In this document: positions 28,033 to 40,696 of the stretch, piece by piece
Numbering within the stretch: position 1 is the first letter of the stretch
Layout of the letters: every line of letters begins with the position of its first letter
NCBI RefSeq assembly: GCF_003286085.1
Contig: NW_020825312.1
Location: 2,418,001 to 2,482,000 of the forward strand
DNA: 64,000 nt
DNA from: Drosophila persimilis
Lineage: Eukaryota; Arthropoda; Insecta; Diptera; Drosophilidae
Direction: 5' to 3'
Program-made: the position numbers and the translations under genes
The notes under the pieces: model-generated
What the model was told of the DNA's origin: nothing
Databases searched by the model: none
What the model saw: only the letters and a program-made list of their open reading frames with translations

Positions 28033-29242
28033 CAATTAAATAAAACAATATTTCAATAAGTATCAACAACGTTTTAACGTAATCTTTAAAAATGTTCCAA
28101 ACAGTCAAAAAGCACCTAAAGATGGAAGAAACAAAGAAGATATCATCATTATTAGTATCTGGGTTCCACAAAGCTGGTTGCAACATTTGTAGCAGGGGCA
28201 AGGTCGTCGTCGCCAGTTGGCTCTTGATATCAGTTTAGCAAAAGGGTACAACGAGGACAAGAAAATATACAAATATTTAATGTTTGGACAGATATTATGT
28301 ATATTTTAAGATCCGATTATCCTTGCCACCAAAAGCTACCGACGCATAAGAATTGGGGTAAAAGTTGAGATAGTTATAGGATGGGAGGATGTGGATGGGC
28401 TTTTGAGAAATGAGTTCAGCGTGTTTCTCGGTTCTGGGTTTTCGATTCTGGGTTCATGCCTCATCGTTATCATGGCAGCCTTGTCTGGCTTCCTGTTGCC
28501 AAAATAAATTCAACACATGGCACAAACGCACACACACACACACTAACAAACACGCACGCACGGCAAACGCACAGATACTGCAGACAAACAACCGCAGACA
28601 GACACCCCCCACCCCCAACCCCCACCCGCAACACCTCGACATCGAACACACACCCCTTTCGCTCTTCTATTCCTAACCCCAGACACGCGTGCTTTTCCTC
28701 TATGGAGACACGCATATTGTCTAAACAGCAGCGAAAGCCCCCGCTTCACAACAGAGAGAGGAAAAGCGCCACGCAAAGAGAGCCATGGAACGAGAGACTG
28801 TGTGTGTGTGTGTGTGTGAGTGTGTGTGTGTATAGGAAGGACGAGAGGACAATGGACATGCATGGGAGGGGAGGAAACTAAGCGAACAACAAAATTTTCA
28901 AGTTCAAAACGCCGCCAGAAGATAAAACGAGGCTTTCGATAAGGGGGCAAGGGGGCGTCACTGGGGGGTGGGGGGTGGCATTGAAGGGGTGTGGCGCAAC
29001 AAAACCAGAACTAAGCACGAAAACAACAACGTGTGAGGGGTGAACAGTGTAAAAACAAACCCCCTGCGATACGATCAAATGCAGAAAACAACGGTGAAAA
29101 AAGCTGCCGCGGCGGCAAAGTCAACGAAATAAAAGTTAACCGTCGGCGACTGCACTATGCGCGGGGTGCAGGGTGTACACAGATTCCCGGATAGCGATAC
29201 ACAGACACAGTTAGACAGATCTTAATACAGACAGAAGCAGAG

Positions 29243-29286
29243 GCAGACACAGGCACAGACACAGACACAGACACAGACACAGACAC
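29243..29286. repeat. CAGACA microsatellite
   Basis: Tandem CAGACA units with one CAGGCA variant, in a CA-rich non-coding region. Confidence 0.85.
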
Positions 29287-30310
29287 ATGGGGCACAATGG
29301 CACAAAGGGGCAACAACAGACAGACAGACAGATAGACGGACAGACAGAGACACATCCACCCGGCACAAAAGCACAAAGTTCCGATTAGTTGAGCAAAAAT
29401 TGTTGAACCGCATCGGGGAGAGTCAATAGATAGTACTCGCAGATACCTCGCTCTGTACCCCATGGGTACACGGCAATGGTAACGGGTCTACAGCGACGGC
29501 CACACATTCACCAGATGTGTGGGGTGTAGTGAGTCCTGCACTTCCTGTTCATCTCACGGTCTTGGAAGTCTGTTCTTTGCACTCGGGATTCGCACAACAT
29601 TTCCACAGTATTCACATGGAGCAACCGTTGATCGTTGATCCCAAAAAAAAAAGTGTTGTTCATAGATGGATCCATCTGTTTCGACTCCAACTAATCTGCA
29701 CATCTGTTTCACATGCAAATACCCTTTAAACCCCCCAATTCACAAGGCCATTTGGCGCACAACTCTCCAGAAAAAAAACGCACACATAAAAAATATTTTT
29801 CTGTCTTGACAGAAACTGAATGATGCTGAAATTTTTGGGCGAATTTATTCCCCAAGACATCGCACAGATACAATTACAGTTACAGATACATTTGCACAGA
29901 CACACACTCGTCTCGAGAAAAAAAATACACTCTGGATCGAAAAATAGCAAGAATATCGTGACGCAGATGTAGGAAGTATCGGAATCTGCTGGAAAGATGC
30001 AAGACGGAGACGTGGAACCAGAACCAGACTCCAAAAACACGGGAACAGAATTTCTTTAGAGCGCGCAAAAAACTCAAAACTCAGATGCCGCACAAAAATG
30101 TTGCGGGAACCCGTCAGGAGCCAGCGAGCTCCACGAAACGCACCGAAAACGGCCAAAAAGATGAATATGTGCAAAAATCTTTTGCATACGCTCAAGAACC
30201 CCATGGAAGGCGGCAGAGCTCGCAGTCGCGTCGCTGTCGCGGCCGGCTTTGGCAGCGGAGAATGGAGCGGCACTCTTCGCTGCGAGAGAACAGAAAAGAA
30301 ATTGAAAAAA

Positions 30311-30339
30311 GTCGTCGTCGTCGTCGTCGTCGTCGTCGT
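30311..30339. repeat. GTC trinucleotide microsatellite
   Basis: About nine GTC units. They code for polyThr or polyVal/Arg in chance open frames on either strand, which helps explain the long spurious ORFs here. Confidence 0.9.
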
Positions 30340-31767
30340 GGTCGTGATGAGTGGTTGGTGGGCGGAGGGAGTGTGGGAGGGAGGGTGCACAAAGCTTTTA
30401 CAGACGCTCGCGCTCAGACAACAAAAACGAAGCGAAAATGAAACGAAGCGAGCACAAAAAGGCGACGGCGACGGCGACCACGACGAATGCGCTCCGCTCG
30501 CTCCCCTCTCCAACCATTCCCCCACTGCAGCTCCAACACAAGCACAGCGAGAGAAAGAGAGAGGCCGCCACTCAAGAATTTGTTTGTGTGCGAGAGCGAC
30601 AGAGTTGTTGGCAAAGAGACAGAGACACAGAGAGAGAGAGAGGGAGAGAGAGAGCAAGCAACGACAAGTAAAGCAAACAAAAAGCGTCGGCAAAAAGTTT
30701 GCAAAAAAAAGTAGCTTGACAGTGGAGGCGGTGGCGGCGGCGGAGGAGGCGTGCAAGCATGTGGTGTATCTACTGTGTCGGTGTATCTGTGCACAGGCTA
30801 CATGTGTGTGCCTGAGTGTGTATCTGTGCGTGCTTGTCGCGCGACTCACATGGGGCCCGCAGTCGGCTGCGACGCGTGCGTCGACAGAGCCATCAGCGTC
30901 GCGTGCCTTTGCAGTTGAAGTTTTGTTGCCTGCTTTGGGTGGCTCCATCAGGCAGTGAAGGGTTAAACATTGGCATGCAACGCTCTCTGTATCTCTGTGG
31001 GAATGAGTGTCTTTCTGTGTGTGTGACGGAGAGAGGAGGAGGAGCTGCGACAGGTCTGGCCAGCACCCAGCCCCTCCTGCCATCCTTCCCAGTGTCTGGC
31101 CCTGTGGTTCCTTTTGGCGGACGGCGCGTGAAAGTGTTACGATTCGAAACCGCCAGAGCTTAGAACTAGGTAAATCAGTCCCTGCCCCAAGGGGAGGCAC
31201 GAGAGCTTAGATTCGAGCTTTTTCACGCGCCAAAACGCTGAAAATTTAGCTAGATTCCATGGAATTCCCCCCATAATCGTATCTAAAGGGTATCTAGGGG
31301 TACTTCTGTTCCTCAATGGAATCGTATAACCCATTTCTATGTATAGACTTATCTCTATCAGCTTCAGAGCCTTAATCAGTTCCCCCCGTTTCTGTTGCTG
31401 TTGTTGCTGTTGTGGTGGATTGGGTCCCAGGGGGGAGACAGCGGCATACCCATTCTATATGCTGCGTCCTCCTATCCGTCCTCCTATCAGTAGAATAACA
31501 AAAGTGCTCACTTATAAATATTTATGAAAAACAAAATGATAAAGCGAATCGAATCGAAGCAAAACAGCAAAAGTCGCTGAACGCTGACTGAACAGCTGAC
31601 TCAAACAAAAGGGAAAGACTATAGAAGACATGCATACATACATATATATGTACATATGTATGAAAGATCTTAAGGTCTTTAGGAAATAGGTGAACCGACG
31701 TAGAAGTACAAAAGATCTTGAGACTTTTAAGGAATTGCTCTCGTGTACTCGGGATCTTTCTTTAACA

Positions 31768-32154
31768 TTACAAATTTGAGATCTCATCATTGCCAGTGGA
31801 ATCGTCTGTTTCCAGATCCTCCCCCTCGCCATGGGAGACTTCCTTCTTGCGGAAGAGTATCCAGTCCACCAATGACATGATGCGACTTTGTCGCTTTACT
31901 ATGCTTTGGATCTTCAGTATGGCCCCCTCGCCGGCCTGCATCTGCCGGAGATCCGGGGGACTGGGCACTTCGATCAGATCTGGAATCCTCCTGCCCTTGC
32001 AAATGATGAAACTGGGCTTTCCGCAGAGGCTGAAGGCATCTCCTTTCGGATCTTTCGGGGACTCCTTCTCACGGACGCCTGACTGCCCCTTTGGCCCTGA
32101 GATCTTTGTCAGAGATTTCGAGAGAGAATTCTCCACCATGTTTGACTGATCCAT
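31768..32154 (-). CDS. Small basic/acidic protein of unknown function, 128 aa
   Basis: Begins at ATG 32154 in a good context (AAAATGG), stops with TAA at 31768-31770. The frame is open slightly further upstream, but only with a TTG. The protein starts MDQSNMVENSLSKS, has a basic middle (KPSFIICKGRRIPDL, then IVKRQSRIMSLVDW) and an acidic tail (GEGEDLETDD). No signal peptide or membrane segment is visible and I recognise no family. It lies head to head with the gene starting at 32389, so the two may share a promoter. The balanced, non-repetitive composition argues that it is real. Small divergent insect genes like this are often male-germline genes, which is an inference only. Confidence 0.65.
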   Translation of the reverse strand: MDQSNMVENSLSKSLTKISGPKGQSGVREKESPKDPKGDAFSLCGKPSFIICKGRRIPDLIEVPSPPDLRQMQAGEGAILKIQSIVKRQSRIMSLVDWILFRKKEVSHGEGEDLETDDSTGNDEISNL

Positions 32155-32388
32155 TTTGCAGAGCAATAATTTTTGTATATTCCTGGAACTGTTTTCTGAA
32201 CGAATTTTACAATTGAAATTTCATTTGAATGACAGCTAGGTTTGACAGCTAGGCCTGTCTATCGGTCGGGTCTGTTTACAAGACACAAAGTACGAGTGTT
32301 GAACCATTTTCTGAATTGCCAAATTATCCTTGGAAATTTCTGTCGGCTTAACGAAACATCAATTTTCCGATTTAATAAAAATTTCGCC
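32155..32388. promoter_or_regulatory. Candidate bidirectional promoter between two divergent genes
   Basis: The 234 bp between the two start codons must hold both 5' UTRs and the promoter(s). I see no TATA box at a convincing distance. The stretch holds a near-duplicated motif (GACAGCTAGG at about 32231 and again at about 32244). Confidence 0.45.
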
Positions 32389-32847
32389 ATGTCCGATCGC
32401 CTGAGCCTCGAGAAGGTGCGCAAGATACACGAAATTCGGGCCAAGCTGATGGGCGTTGTAGACCGCCAGACGGAGATCAGCGCCAGCCTGGAGGTGGCCA
32501 TGAAGCACATGAAGCTGTGCCAGACTAAGTTGGTGGACTACTTTTCGAAGAAAAGCCAGATGATCCGTGGTCGCACCGACCCGGCCCTGAAGGCTGTCAT
32601 CCGCCAGATCCGGATGCTGGACCTTCTGGGGGATGATAGCTTTTCAACGAGCTTGGAAGAGCAGAATGACAGCGACGAGGAGTTCTTTTACGAGGATATC
32701 TCGCTAGAGGCCCTATACAAACCTGACAACTACGATCTGGAGCAGTTCAAGGAGGATCTGGAGCTGTTGAAAGAGGATCTGAAGACTGATGCTGTGCCAT
32801 ACGACGACGATCCCGGAGACACTGTACAGCACAATGTCACCATCTAA
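32389..32847 (+). CDS. Small protein with helical N-terminus and acidic C-terminus, 152 aa
   Basis: Start ATG 32389 (GCCATGT context); 49 codons upstream are open but begin with a non-ATG codon. The protein begins MSDRLSLEKVRKIHEIRAK. Residues about 5-85 look helical (KLMGVVDRQTEISASLEVAMKH), followed by an acidic stretch (NDSDEEFFYEDISLE) and a charged C-terminal helix (DLEQFKEDLELLKEDLK). No signal peptide or transmembrane segment is visible. A possible AATAAA lies at 33264-33269. I recognise no family; a cytoplasmic or cytoskeletal coiled-coil partner would fit. The mixed codon use and low repetition support a real gene. Confidence 0.75.
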   Translation: MSDRLSLEKVRKIHEIRAKLMGVVDRQTEISASLEVAMKHMKLCQTKLVDYFSKKSQMIRGRTDPALKAVIRQIRMLDLLGDDSFSTSLEEQNDSDEEFFYEDISLEALYKPDNYDLEQFKEDLELLKEDLKTDAVPYDDDPGDTVQHNVTI

Positions 32848-35800
32848 ACAACGTGCAACGTGACAACGGCACAATCTAAGCAACGTGAAACGTGGCAACG
32901 TTGCTCCAAAAACAATAGAAACTCTCGTTTGGCGCCAACACGAAAACACAACAATGTATAAAAAGCGCCAGAGCACACTTCACAAAGAGAGGAGAGAACC
33001 GAAATCGGAATCGGAATCGGAGAGGCACTGACTGGCAGCAACAGCAACAGCAACAGCAACAACATTTGCCGGGTGTTTAGTTTTTTTGCCGGTGCAAAAA
33101 GTAGACGACAAGCGGCCCCCTCTGAAAGCTTCCACTCTCCCAAAACCCAACTCAACGCGCGCGAGCGACCTTCTCTCTCTCTCTCGCTCGCTCGCTCGCC
33201 AGTATAGTACATCATCACCCACGCAGCAGACACCAGCATCACACATGGTACATGAATAATGGAAATAAAGAGTCAACTCCGAGTAGTTTCTGCGACCATC
33301 CGACCATTGGCATTTGTTGTTTTCTAACACCTTTTGCAGAGCGGGCACTGTGACTATGACAAAGAGTTGGCCCCTCTGAGGGGCCCTCTGAAACATTGCT
33401 ATTCCGATGGCTACGATCCGTTATGGAATATCGCTTCGCTCGGAAATCAAATCTCAGCAGACCTTCTCGCACTGTATTTATGTAGAAGTCATGGAATTGA
33501 TGGCTTTGGAAGGGTATCAAAAGGCTCGTCATCGGCAGCTACTTATTATTTCTTAATTTTAGCATGTCTTCTTCCTCTACGCCCCCACTCTACAACTCTC
33601 GCCCTCTCTCACCCTCTCTCTCTCTCTCTGTCTCTCTCTGGCGCTTCCCATCGATGGCCTCGGCATTCAAAACTAAGCTTCAGGGCCTGCCTGGCATCGG
33701 GACAATGGGGGCCGGGAGCGAGGAGAACAGACGCGGTATAATTGTGTTTTTGTTTGCGTTCTCACTTGGCGGCGCGGCGTGGAATAGGTTAAGAACAGGC
33801 CAAGACCCACTCACTCGGCCCCCCACCCCCCTCCACGCGGCCAGCTAGTCGAACATGCAGGGGGGTTTCTATGGCCACAGCAAAAGCTCTCTGCTCTCTG
33901 CTTTCTGCTCTCTTAGCCGCTACTGGCGCTGATAAGGCGCCCTTCGCTCCGTTCCCTTCTGTCGGGCGGGGGGGTGGTGGGAGGCTCTAATCTTATCGCG
34001 AGGAAGGAACGAGAGTTTGAGAATCGCACTTCGTGGAACAATTCTCTGTGCTGTTCTGTGCGAATTCTTGCTGCCTTTTTGCCAAAGTAGTAGTTGTTGA
34101 CTCGAATATTAGGTCACACAAAAAGCCGGTTTCTGTTGTATGTAGCTTTTGTATCTGTTATCTTGTGTGGAGCGCTTGCATATGTGGGTGAGCTTCATAT
34201 CTGTCTGTGTGTTGGGATATGTATTTTTGGGAGGGTGTGTGTGTGTGTGAGCTGGAAAGCCGGTTTCTGTTTCTGTTTCTGCCTCGCTGTTGCTTTTTGC
34301 GACTTTGTCGACTTTGGCTATGTAAATTTTTAGCCAGCCCATTCCCATTCGCAGTCCCAATCCCAGTCCCAGTCCCAGTCCCAGTCCCTCTACGAGTACG
34401 AATACGAATACGAGTACAAGTATAGCCCCCAGCCATGTCCGAGCATATGCTCGGACAGAGAGTCAGAGTCAGAGTAAGAGGCAGAGCAAGGGGGAGCGGA
34501 AGGAGAAATAGAACGCAATAAATATGAATTAGGCAAGAGGAGAGGATGGGTTGGGAGACCGACCACCGTCGCCGCAGACTATGGGGTTTCCCTAATGGCC
34601 TTTCATCTGAATTTGCATTAATATAGATTGGGGAATTATGTATTCAATCATTACGGGAATGCGGCACTATACATGGATTACAAGGGGGGGGTGGGAGATA
34701 CTGGTTACTGGTACATATGTACAAAGGTGATGATGGTAGTGCTCTATCCATCCATCCGTTCAATCAGGCTCATGCAATTTTTATGCAAATATTTCAATTT
34801 GCGCCCCATGTCTCGTGGCTCATTTGCTGAAATCCTCTTCCGCCGCCAAAGAGCATCGATTAGCCACGAGCGAAATTCAATAGAATCCAGGTGCAGATAC
34901 ACACACAGATACCACCGACACATGTGCATTATCCTCCTGCAGGTACATATATGTATGCCCATAGACGGGGGCGATTACCATTTTTGTAATTTGCAGTGAA
35001 AAGGCTTTTAATTTGATATGAAAACATAAAGGAGCTGGATGGGACAGGAAAAAACATCCTCACGTGGACAACACGTAGGTGGCCTCGGGGCCAAATGCCT
35101 ACCCTCCTCCCCATTTACCATGCCTACCCTCCTGCCGAGTGGATGGCAACAGCAGCAACAGCCTCTCGTTCAGGATATGCAGATAACTGTAAATAACCGA
35201 TTATATGTACACACAAATACACACACACAAATGGTATACATATGTACATATGTACACATGTATATGTATATGTACATCATGCCACATATGTACATGGGGC
35301 AGAGTTTACATTTGTTCTTGTTGCTTAATTTACAGCCTTATGTCACTTTTTTGGTGCATTATACTTTTTCATTATCGCGCAGCAGCAGCAGAGCAGAGCA
35401 GCACCCAAAATCAGATAGAGAGAGAGCGCATCGAATCTCCTGCTGTCTCCCTCCCTCTCGCTATATCCATCTCGTTCTGGCAGTGTCCGAGCAAAGAGAG
35501 TAGACGAAGACCACACATCAAAGGGAAATGAGTTTTCATTTAGCCTCACACAAAAGCGGAAATGAATCGAAATAAATAAATAAATTGCACCTGTCCCACC
35601 CCGCAGAGCCACCCAGTCATCCGCCCTCCCATCCACGCGCGCTCTCTTCCTTTACATACACGCGATCCCCTCTCCTCTCTGCTGCAGCATCCCCCCCTCC
35701 CGACAGTGCGGCATTGCACATGCGTCGAGAGAGAGAGAGCGAGCGAGCGAGCGACAGAGAGAGGGAACTGCAGCAGAAGCTAGCCATCTCGCTCGGGCAC

Positions 35801-38800
35801 CCACATATAGCGCTCTCCCTTTTCCGCACGGCGTGCATTCAACCCGGCAACGCACCTGAGCCACCCGCTGCCCCACACCTATCCCCACCGCCACCGCCAC
35901 CGCCACCACAACCCCAAGCCCAGCCCCACTGCCATGCCACTGTCCTCGAGGCATTTTCATTCTCTCGCTGCATTCCTGCTCGCCTTTCGTCTTTTCCTTT
36001 TCGCCTTTTTCTATCGAGGAAAACCCTATTTGCTGTTTGTTTTTCCCGGCGACAGGCCCCCCGGTTGTACCATCCGCTCTCCGGCCCACCCGCTGTCGCT
36101 GCCTCCGTTTTGTTTTGCTTTCGCCTTATCAAACTTTGGCGCTCTCTGGCGCCCCCCAATCGCCCACTCAGCCCCTCCATTCCGCTTCGTGTCTCTGGTT
36201 TTGTATTTTGTTTAGGTTTTTGCTTCTGTTCTGTTGTTTTTGCTTTGTTTTCCCGTTTTTACTTTGACTTTCATTCAAGAAGAGTCTTCGTCGCGTCGCG
36301 TCGCCTCGCCTCGCCTCGACTCGGGAGGGAGGGACAGATTGGAATGGAATGGAATGGAATCTCCTCTTCGCGACACAGAAACGCAAACGCCCAGCCACGA
36401 CGATGACGATGACGACAACGAGGGGCCTTGCCCGACTAGAACAAACTCCCCCCGCCGCCACCCGTGCTAGAAAATAGATCACAAAATGGCTAACAAAACC
36501 CCATGGAGGTCGGGGAACACACACAGCGATATGGAGAAAGCACATGGAAAGCGGCAAAACACCGCAGCAACATTTCTAATGAAAATTAAAGAGAGCCGAA
36601 AAGTTGTCTAGGACCAGCATCCGATGGATGGGTCTTTAAGATAGAGCTTCTATTACACGATTCGTTTTCCACCGATGCCGTTTCTATTTTGGCATTCCCG
36701 TAATGTGCACTGCATTCATCCACTAATTTTCACGAAATTCTATCCTTATTTCTGCCAAATAAATACCAGGAATCGTAAGAATCATATTTTGTATAAAATT
36801 ATATAAATTAATTAAATAAAAACTAATTTCTGATTTTTATTGTAAAAACGCTTATGTACAAATTGAAAATTAATATTGAACTCAAATATCTATCGAGACT
36901 ACGCTACAATACCTTTCGTTTGGTACATGATATGCCAAACATTAATTGCACACTGATGGGCTATAGTTCTCCACTAGTTCTATCTAGGCTTTAATCAGTT
37001 TACAGACCTTCATTCTGAGCGCTTTCAAAAGCTCTTATTTCTGATCTCTGATACTCTCAAATACTTCAAGCCGATATTCTCTTGGAACGATTGTTTTTCG
37101 CTTAAATTAACTGAAGAAAAATGTATTCTTTCAGGGTTTATTTTCATGATTTGTGTCTTCAGAGAATCAGAGGCTGATCATGGAGTACATGGAGATCTGG
37201 CGAGGCCCAAAAGCTAAGAGGTATACTTATTGTTTGGTGCATTGAATATTTACATCTCAACTATAGACAAATCACTTCTTCATCCACATGACATACCATC
37301 GCTAAGCTCTTCTCCTTTACATATCCTTTTGATTCATTCACAGATGCAATCAATCGCACTTTGGGAACACATGGGGAACTAATGGGGACTCCGGCTCTTT
37401 GGGAAACTTTGGGAAATTACGAGTTGTAGGTATTTTTTAGTTAAGTCGAAAAAAGCGAACAATTTTTGTTTGTTTCGAACGCGAGAGCGGAGTTTTCTAA
37501 ACTAATTTTGTTAATCAGATGCATCGGTCGCCGCAGCTAACTAGCGACAACAACAAAACCGCAGAATACGGAATACAGAATCCAGAATAGCGTCGACGTC
37601 AGCGTAATAGAGAAATAGGGGGTGGGCCGATGCGGGTGGTGTGGCCTCTCTGCGGTTTAGGGCTGTAATAGGGGTAGTATTTGCATAATTTACATCCAAA
37701 ACACACTGCACACATACACATGCACACGCACATGCACATACAAATACAAAACACACATACACACATAAACAAAAATAGAGAGTGGCTATGGGCACCCACA
37801 CTGCGTATACTTAATCCATGGTACGCTTAGGCTTAGGGGCCGCCCGAGGCCCGACGCGCGAGACCTGCACCATGTACCATGCACCTTTCACCATACACAA
37901 TGCACACTCAATTCACTCACTCATGCTTTTAGGTGCTTCCCCGCTCGACAAAAAATTAAGAGGAGAATTTTTCCAACACAGGACCAAGTGGCGCGCCAAA
38001 GTTGTAATGTTGCACTAAATCAGGCAAAATAAAACTTATGCGACTAAACCGAAAATTTTGAATGTGTGTTGCTGTTGACAAAGCATTTTCGAAACTGATT
38101 TCGCCCAGGCAGGACGCACTGCCACGCATTTGTTGCAACAGCAACAACAACAACAGCTGCCACTGCAGCCAGAAAAAACTCATTATGAGAGTGGGCCGGC
38201 CACTGTCGACGCAGCCACAGCCACAGAAGTGGGTCCGTCCGGGTTACAGTCTGGGGCCGGGGCCGGGGCCCATCAATAATTAGCAGACCTATTAATACGG
38301 AATGCAGGAGGGTTGGTTGCCTCCACCCCGCCGCATCCACCGCCCAGTGCGTGGCGATTGAATTTTTTATATTCCTTTTTTTTACATGTTAATTTATTCG
38401 ATTATTTTGTTGTTTGCGCATCGTCATGAACATAATCAGCAGCAGCAGCAGCAGATGCAGAAGCAGCTAAAGTGGCAGCAGCAGCAGCAAAAGCAGCAGC
38501 AGCAGCAAAAGCAGCAGCAGCAGCAAAAGCAGTGGCAAAAGCAGCAGCAGCAGCAGCAGCAGCAGCGGCAGCGGCAACAGCGGCTGCAGTGGCATGCGTC
38601 AACTGCAGCAGCGCATTAATGCCACGCATACCACCCAACGCATTCCCCCCTCCTTCCCAGGCATCCTGCGGATCTCCTACTGCATCTCCGCCTGCCTTTT
38701 CATTCGCTGCAGCGTTTTTTTAAATTCTTTTTTAGATGCGTTCGCACACAAAAAGTGCATTCATTATTTTTTCACTCGGCGCCAATCATTCACAGTCGGT

Positions 38801-40596
38801 TTCGGCCAGAGGATCGAAGACCGGCTTCCATACGACACGGAACAGGTACAATATTTTATCGCAAAGAAAGAAAGTGACTTGGGGTTTAAAGATCAATCGC
38901 CCCTACGAGTATTTTTAGGATTTGGAAGAACTTTGACTATAGGTTTCTGCTATCACTGAACATCTATCTACTAGTTCAAGGTCTTCCAAGTCAAAGTCTA
39001 TAGGAGGCCAATAAATTGCGTGCTGCTCCCCCAGATTCTCGTCTCTTGGAGGCGAAAGATCTGCATTGTGCAGATGATATTCGGATGCATACCGCCTGAT
39101 CCGGCATAAAAAAGAAATTATAATACAATTTATTATTAATTTTTTTTCCTGCTGCACTCACAAAGAGCCGCCGACCAACCAAAATGCAACCCACACGCCG
39201 TTCCCAGGGGGCGGGCCCAAACCGCACGCACGCATCAACGCATTATTCTCCCTCCTTTTTTTTGTATTTTGTATAATTTTTTATGTTGTGTTGTGCTCAG
39301 CGCAAGTATTACACTTTTATTTCGTATTTTTTATCGCATTTTATGCGATTTTATTGTCATTTTGCGTAGCCCAAACCAGTGACAGCCGCCTGCCCACACC
39401 CCCAGCGGAGTATATAGCAAGTACATATGCAATATATGTACATATATGGTGGGATTCGGCAGGAGTTGGACGTGAGCGTTATGCAAATGAGCCTGTGCGT
39501 GTATGCAGGTATGTATGTGCATGCTGTCGATGGGGTAATGCGAATGTTCACGTATTCGAAATTAGTGGTATCCTCCACCTGGGGAGCCTAGAATGGAACA
39601 AAGAAGGGATTTCGCAACTGTTTATAGCCATCGGCTATAAATTCGCACATTGCCCACAATCGGCGAGTACATAAATCGCCGGTACTTGCGGCTATATTGT
39701 ATAGTGGCCAACGTGTCTACGCAGCAATTGAATGAAATAGGGCTGATGCCTCGGAGGTGGGAAATATTAAAATAAATTGTCGCAAATGTACGAGTACGAG
39801 TGTATTTGTATTAAATTCGGTTCGGTTCGGCTCGGTTTGGCAGTACATAGTTCACTCCCTATCCAATCATTGTGAAAACATTTTGATTGAATAAATATCC
39901 ATAATAAAATAAGACCGCTTATTGGCTAATTGCAAATCGGGAAATCGGCAGACGATTGGCTGGTTCCGAGGATCGGAGAGAGCCTTTTTCCTGACTAGAA
40001 TCCAGTCCGTCATTGCTGCATCATTATCCCATGATAAGTGGGATAAGTACAGTTCTCTCGGGCAGTGGCAGGCGACATCCGAGCCAGTGCATTAAGTGCA
40101 TCCTCCTGTCGACTGTTCATTTTGCTGTCCCTGGGTTTGGGCCACGCACAAACAGCCCCTGGAGGTGGGAGTGCATTGGGGTCGGGGTCGGGGTCGCTGT
40201 CGGTGTCGGGGGCCCATACATATGTACATGGGAGCAGCTCAATGTAGTATGTATCTGAAAAAACATATTCTTATTTAACATTTTTGTTTAATTTTCGGCA
40301 AGCGCACAAAAAATTCGGGCACCCTGCAGTGAAAGGCGTCGGGCATATCCCTACCGGCAAGAGATGTCTCTGTGTAAATGAAGATCTGTGTATTTATCAC
40401 TTCCACTGCCTGATAAACCGTTCCCCGAAACGGTGATCCATCGCTTCATCTAGTGCATTCGTCAATTCCATAGAAATATTACATATTACATATTCGTTAA
40501 TTTTCCATTCAATGATCGATCATGGGCGTAGATGTCATCGTTTAAAAACGGGGTGGGATGAATATCAGGGAAGCGTTTACGCTGAAGATCGGTACA
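32848..40596. other. Non-coding region between small genes and tRNA
   Basis: No gene can be supported. The stretch holds CT and GA runs (33175-33200, 33610-33640, 35725-35765), GC-rich promoter-like sequence at 35.6-36.5 kb with CG-containing pentamer repeats near 36295, an A/T-rich block at 36.6-37.5 kb, and a CAG array at 38.4 kb. Open frames such as those at 35.6-36.4 kb are low-complexity. Confidence 0.5.
38437..38588. repeat. CAG array with regularly spaced AAG interruptions
   Basis: Runs of four to five CAG separated by AAG (QQQQK-type units in one frame), followed by a longer CAG/CGG run. A 77-codon frame starting at ATG 38386 spans the array and ends at 38619. It is nearly all Q/K, so I treat it as a repeat rather than a gene. 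Confidence 0.85.
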
Positions 40597-40680
40597 GTCA
40601 GGATGGCCGAGTGGTCTAAGGCGCTGCGTTCAGGTCGCAGTCTACTTCTGTAGGCGTGGGTTCGAATCCCACTTCTGACA
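40597..40680 (+). tRNA. tRNA-Leu (anticodon CAG)
   Basis: An 84-nt type II tRNA with a long variable arm. The acceptor stem GTCAGGA pairs with TTCTGAC (one G-T pair). The anticodon stem CTGCG/CGCAG encloses loop TTCAGGT, giving anticodon CAG at 40631-40633. The T arm GTGGG-TTCGAAT-CCCAC contains the internal B box. No intron. It decodes CUG leucine codons, is transcribed by RNA polymerase III and matches the Drosophila form of this tRNA as I remember it. Confidence 0.97.
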
Positions 40681-40686
40681 AGAACG

Positions 40687-40696
40687 TTTTTTTTTT
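40687..40696 (+). terminator. RNA polymerase III terminator of tRNA-Leu
   Basis: A run of ten T residues begins six bases after the tRNA ends, the usual Pol III stop signal. Confidence 0.9.

Larger units (their letters stand above)
11581..31767. other. 20-kb non-coding region rich in simple repeats
   Basis: No supported gene. Long open frames here are low-complexity (CA, CT, GA and CTG-type) and most lack a good ATG. Stretches near 15.2, 18.2-18.8 and 29.9-30.9 kb carry GA runs and CG-containing sequence like Drosophila promoters and 5' UTR exons. The minus strand at 26.8-27.8 kb is CAACAA-rich, as many fly UTRs are. Upstream exons or enhancers of the minus-strand zinc-finger gene are a reasonable guess, not shown by the sequence. 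Confidence 0.4.

Noticed and set aside
29845-31200. 451-codon open frame on the minus strand
   Set aside because: It begins with GTG, not ATG, and is made of SLSLSL, TTTTTT and CVCVC tracts from CT, GTC and CA repeats. No domain or protein-like composition.
35585-36406. 273-codon plus-strand frame
   Set aside because: Pro/Ser/Arg-rich low-complexity translation of GA, CCACCG and GTCGC repeats without a good start context.
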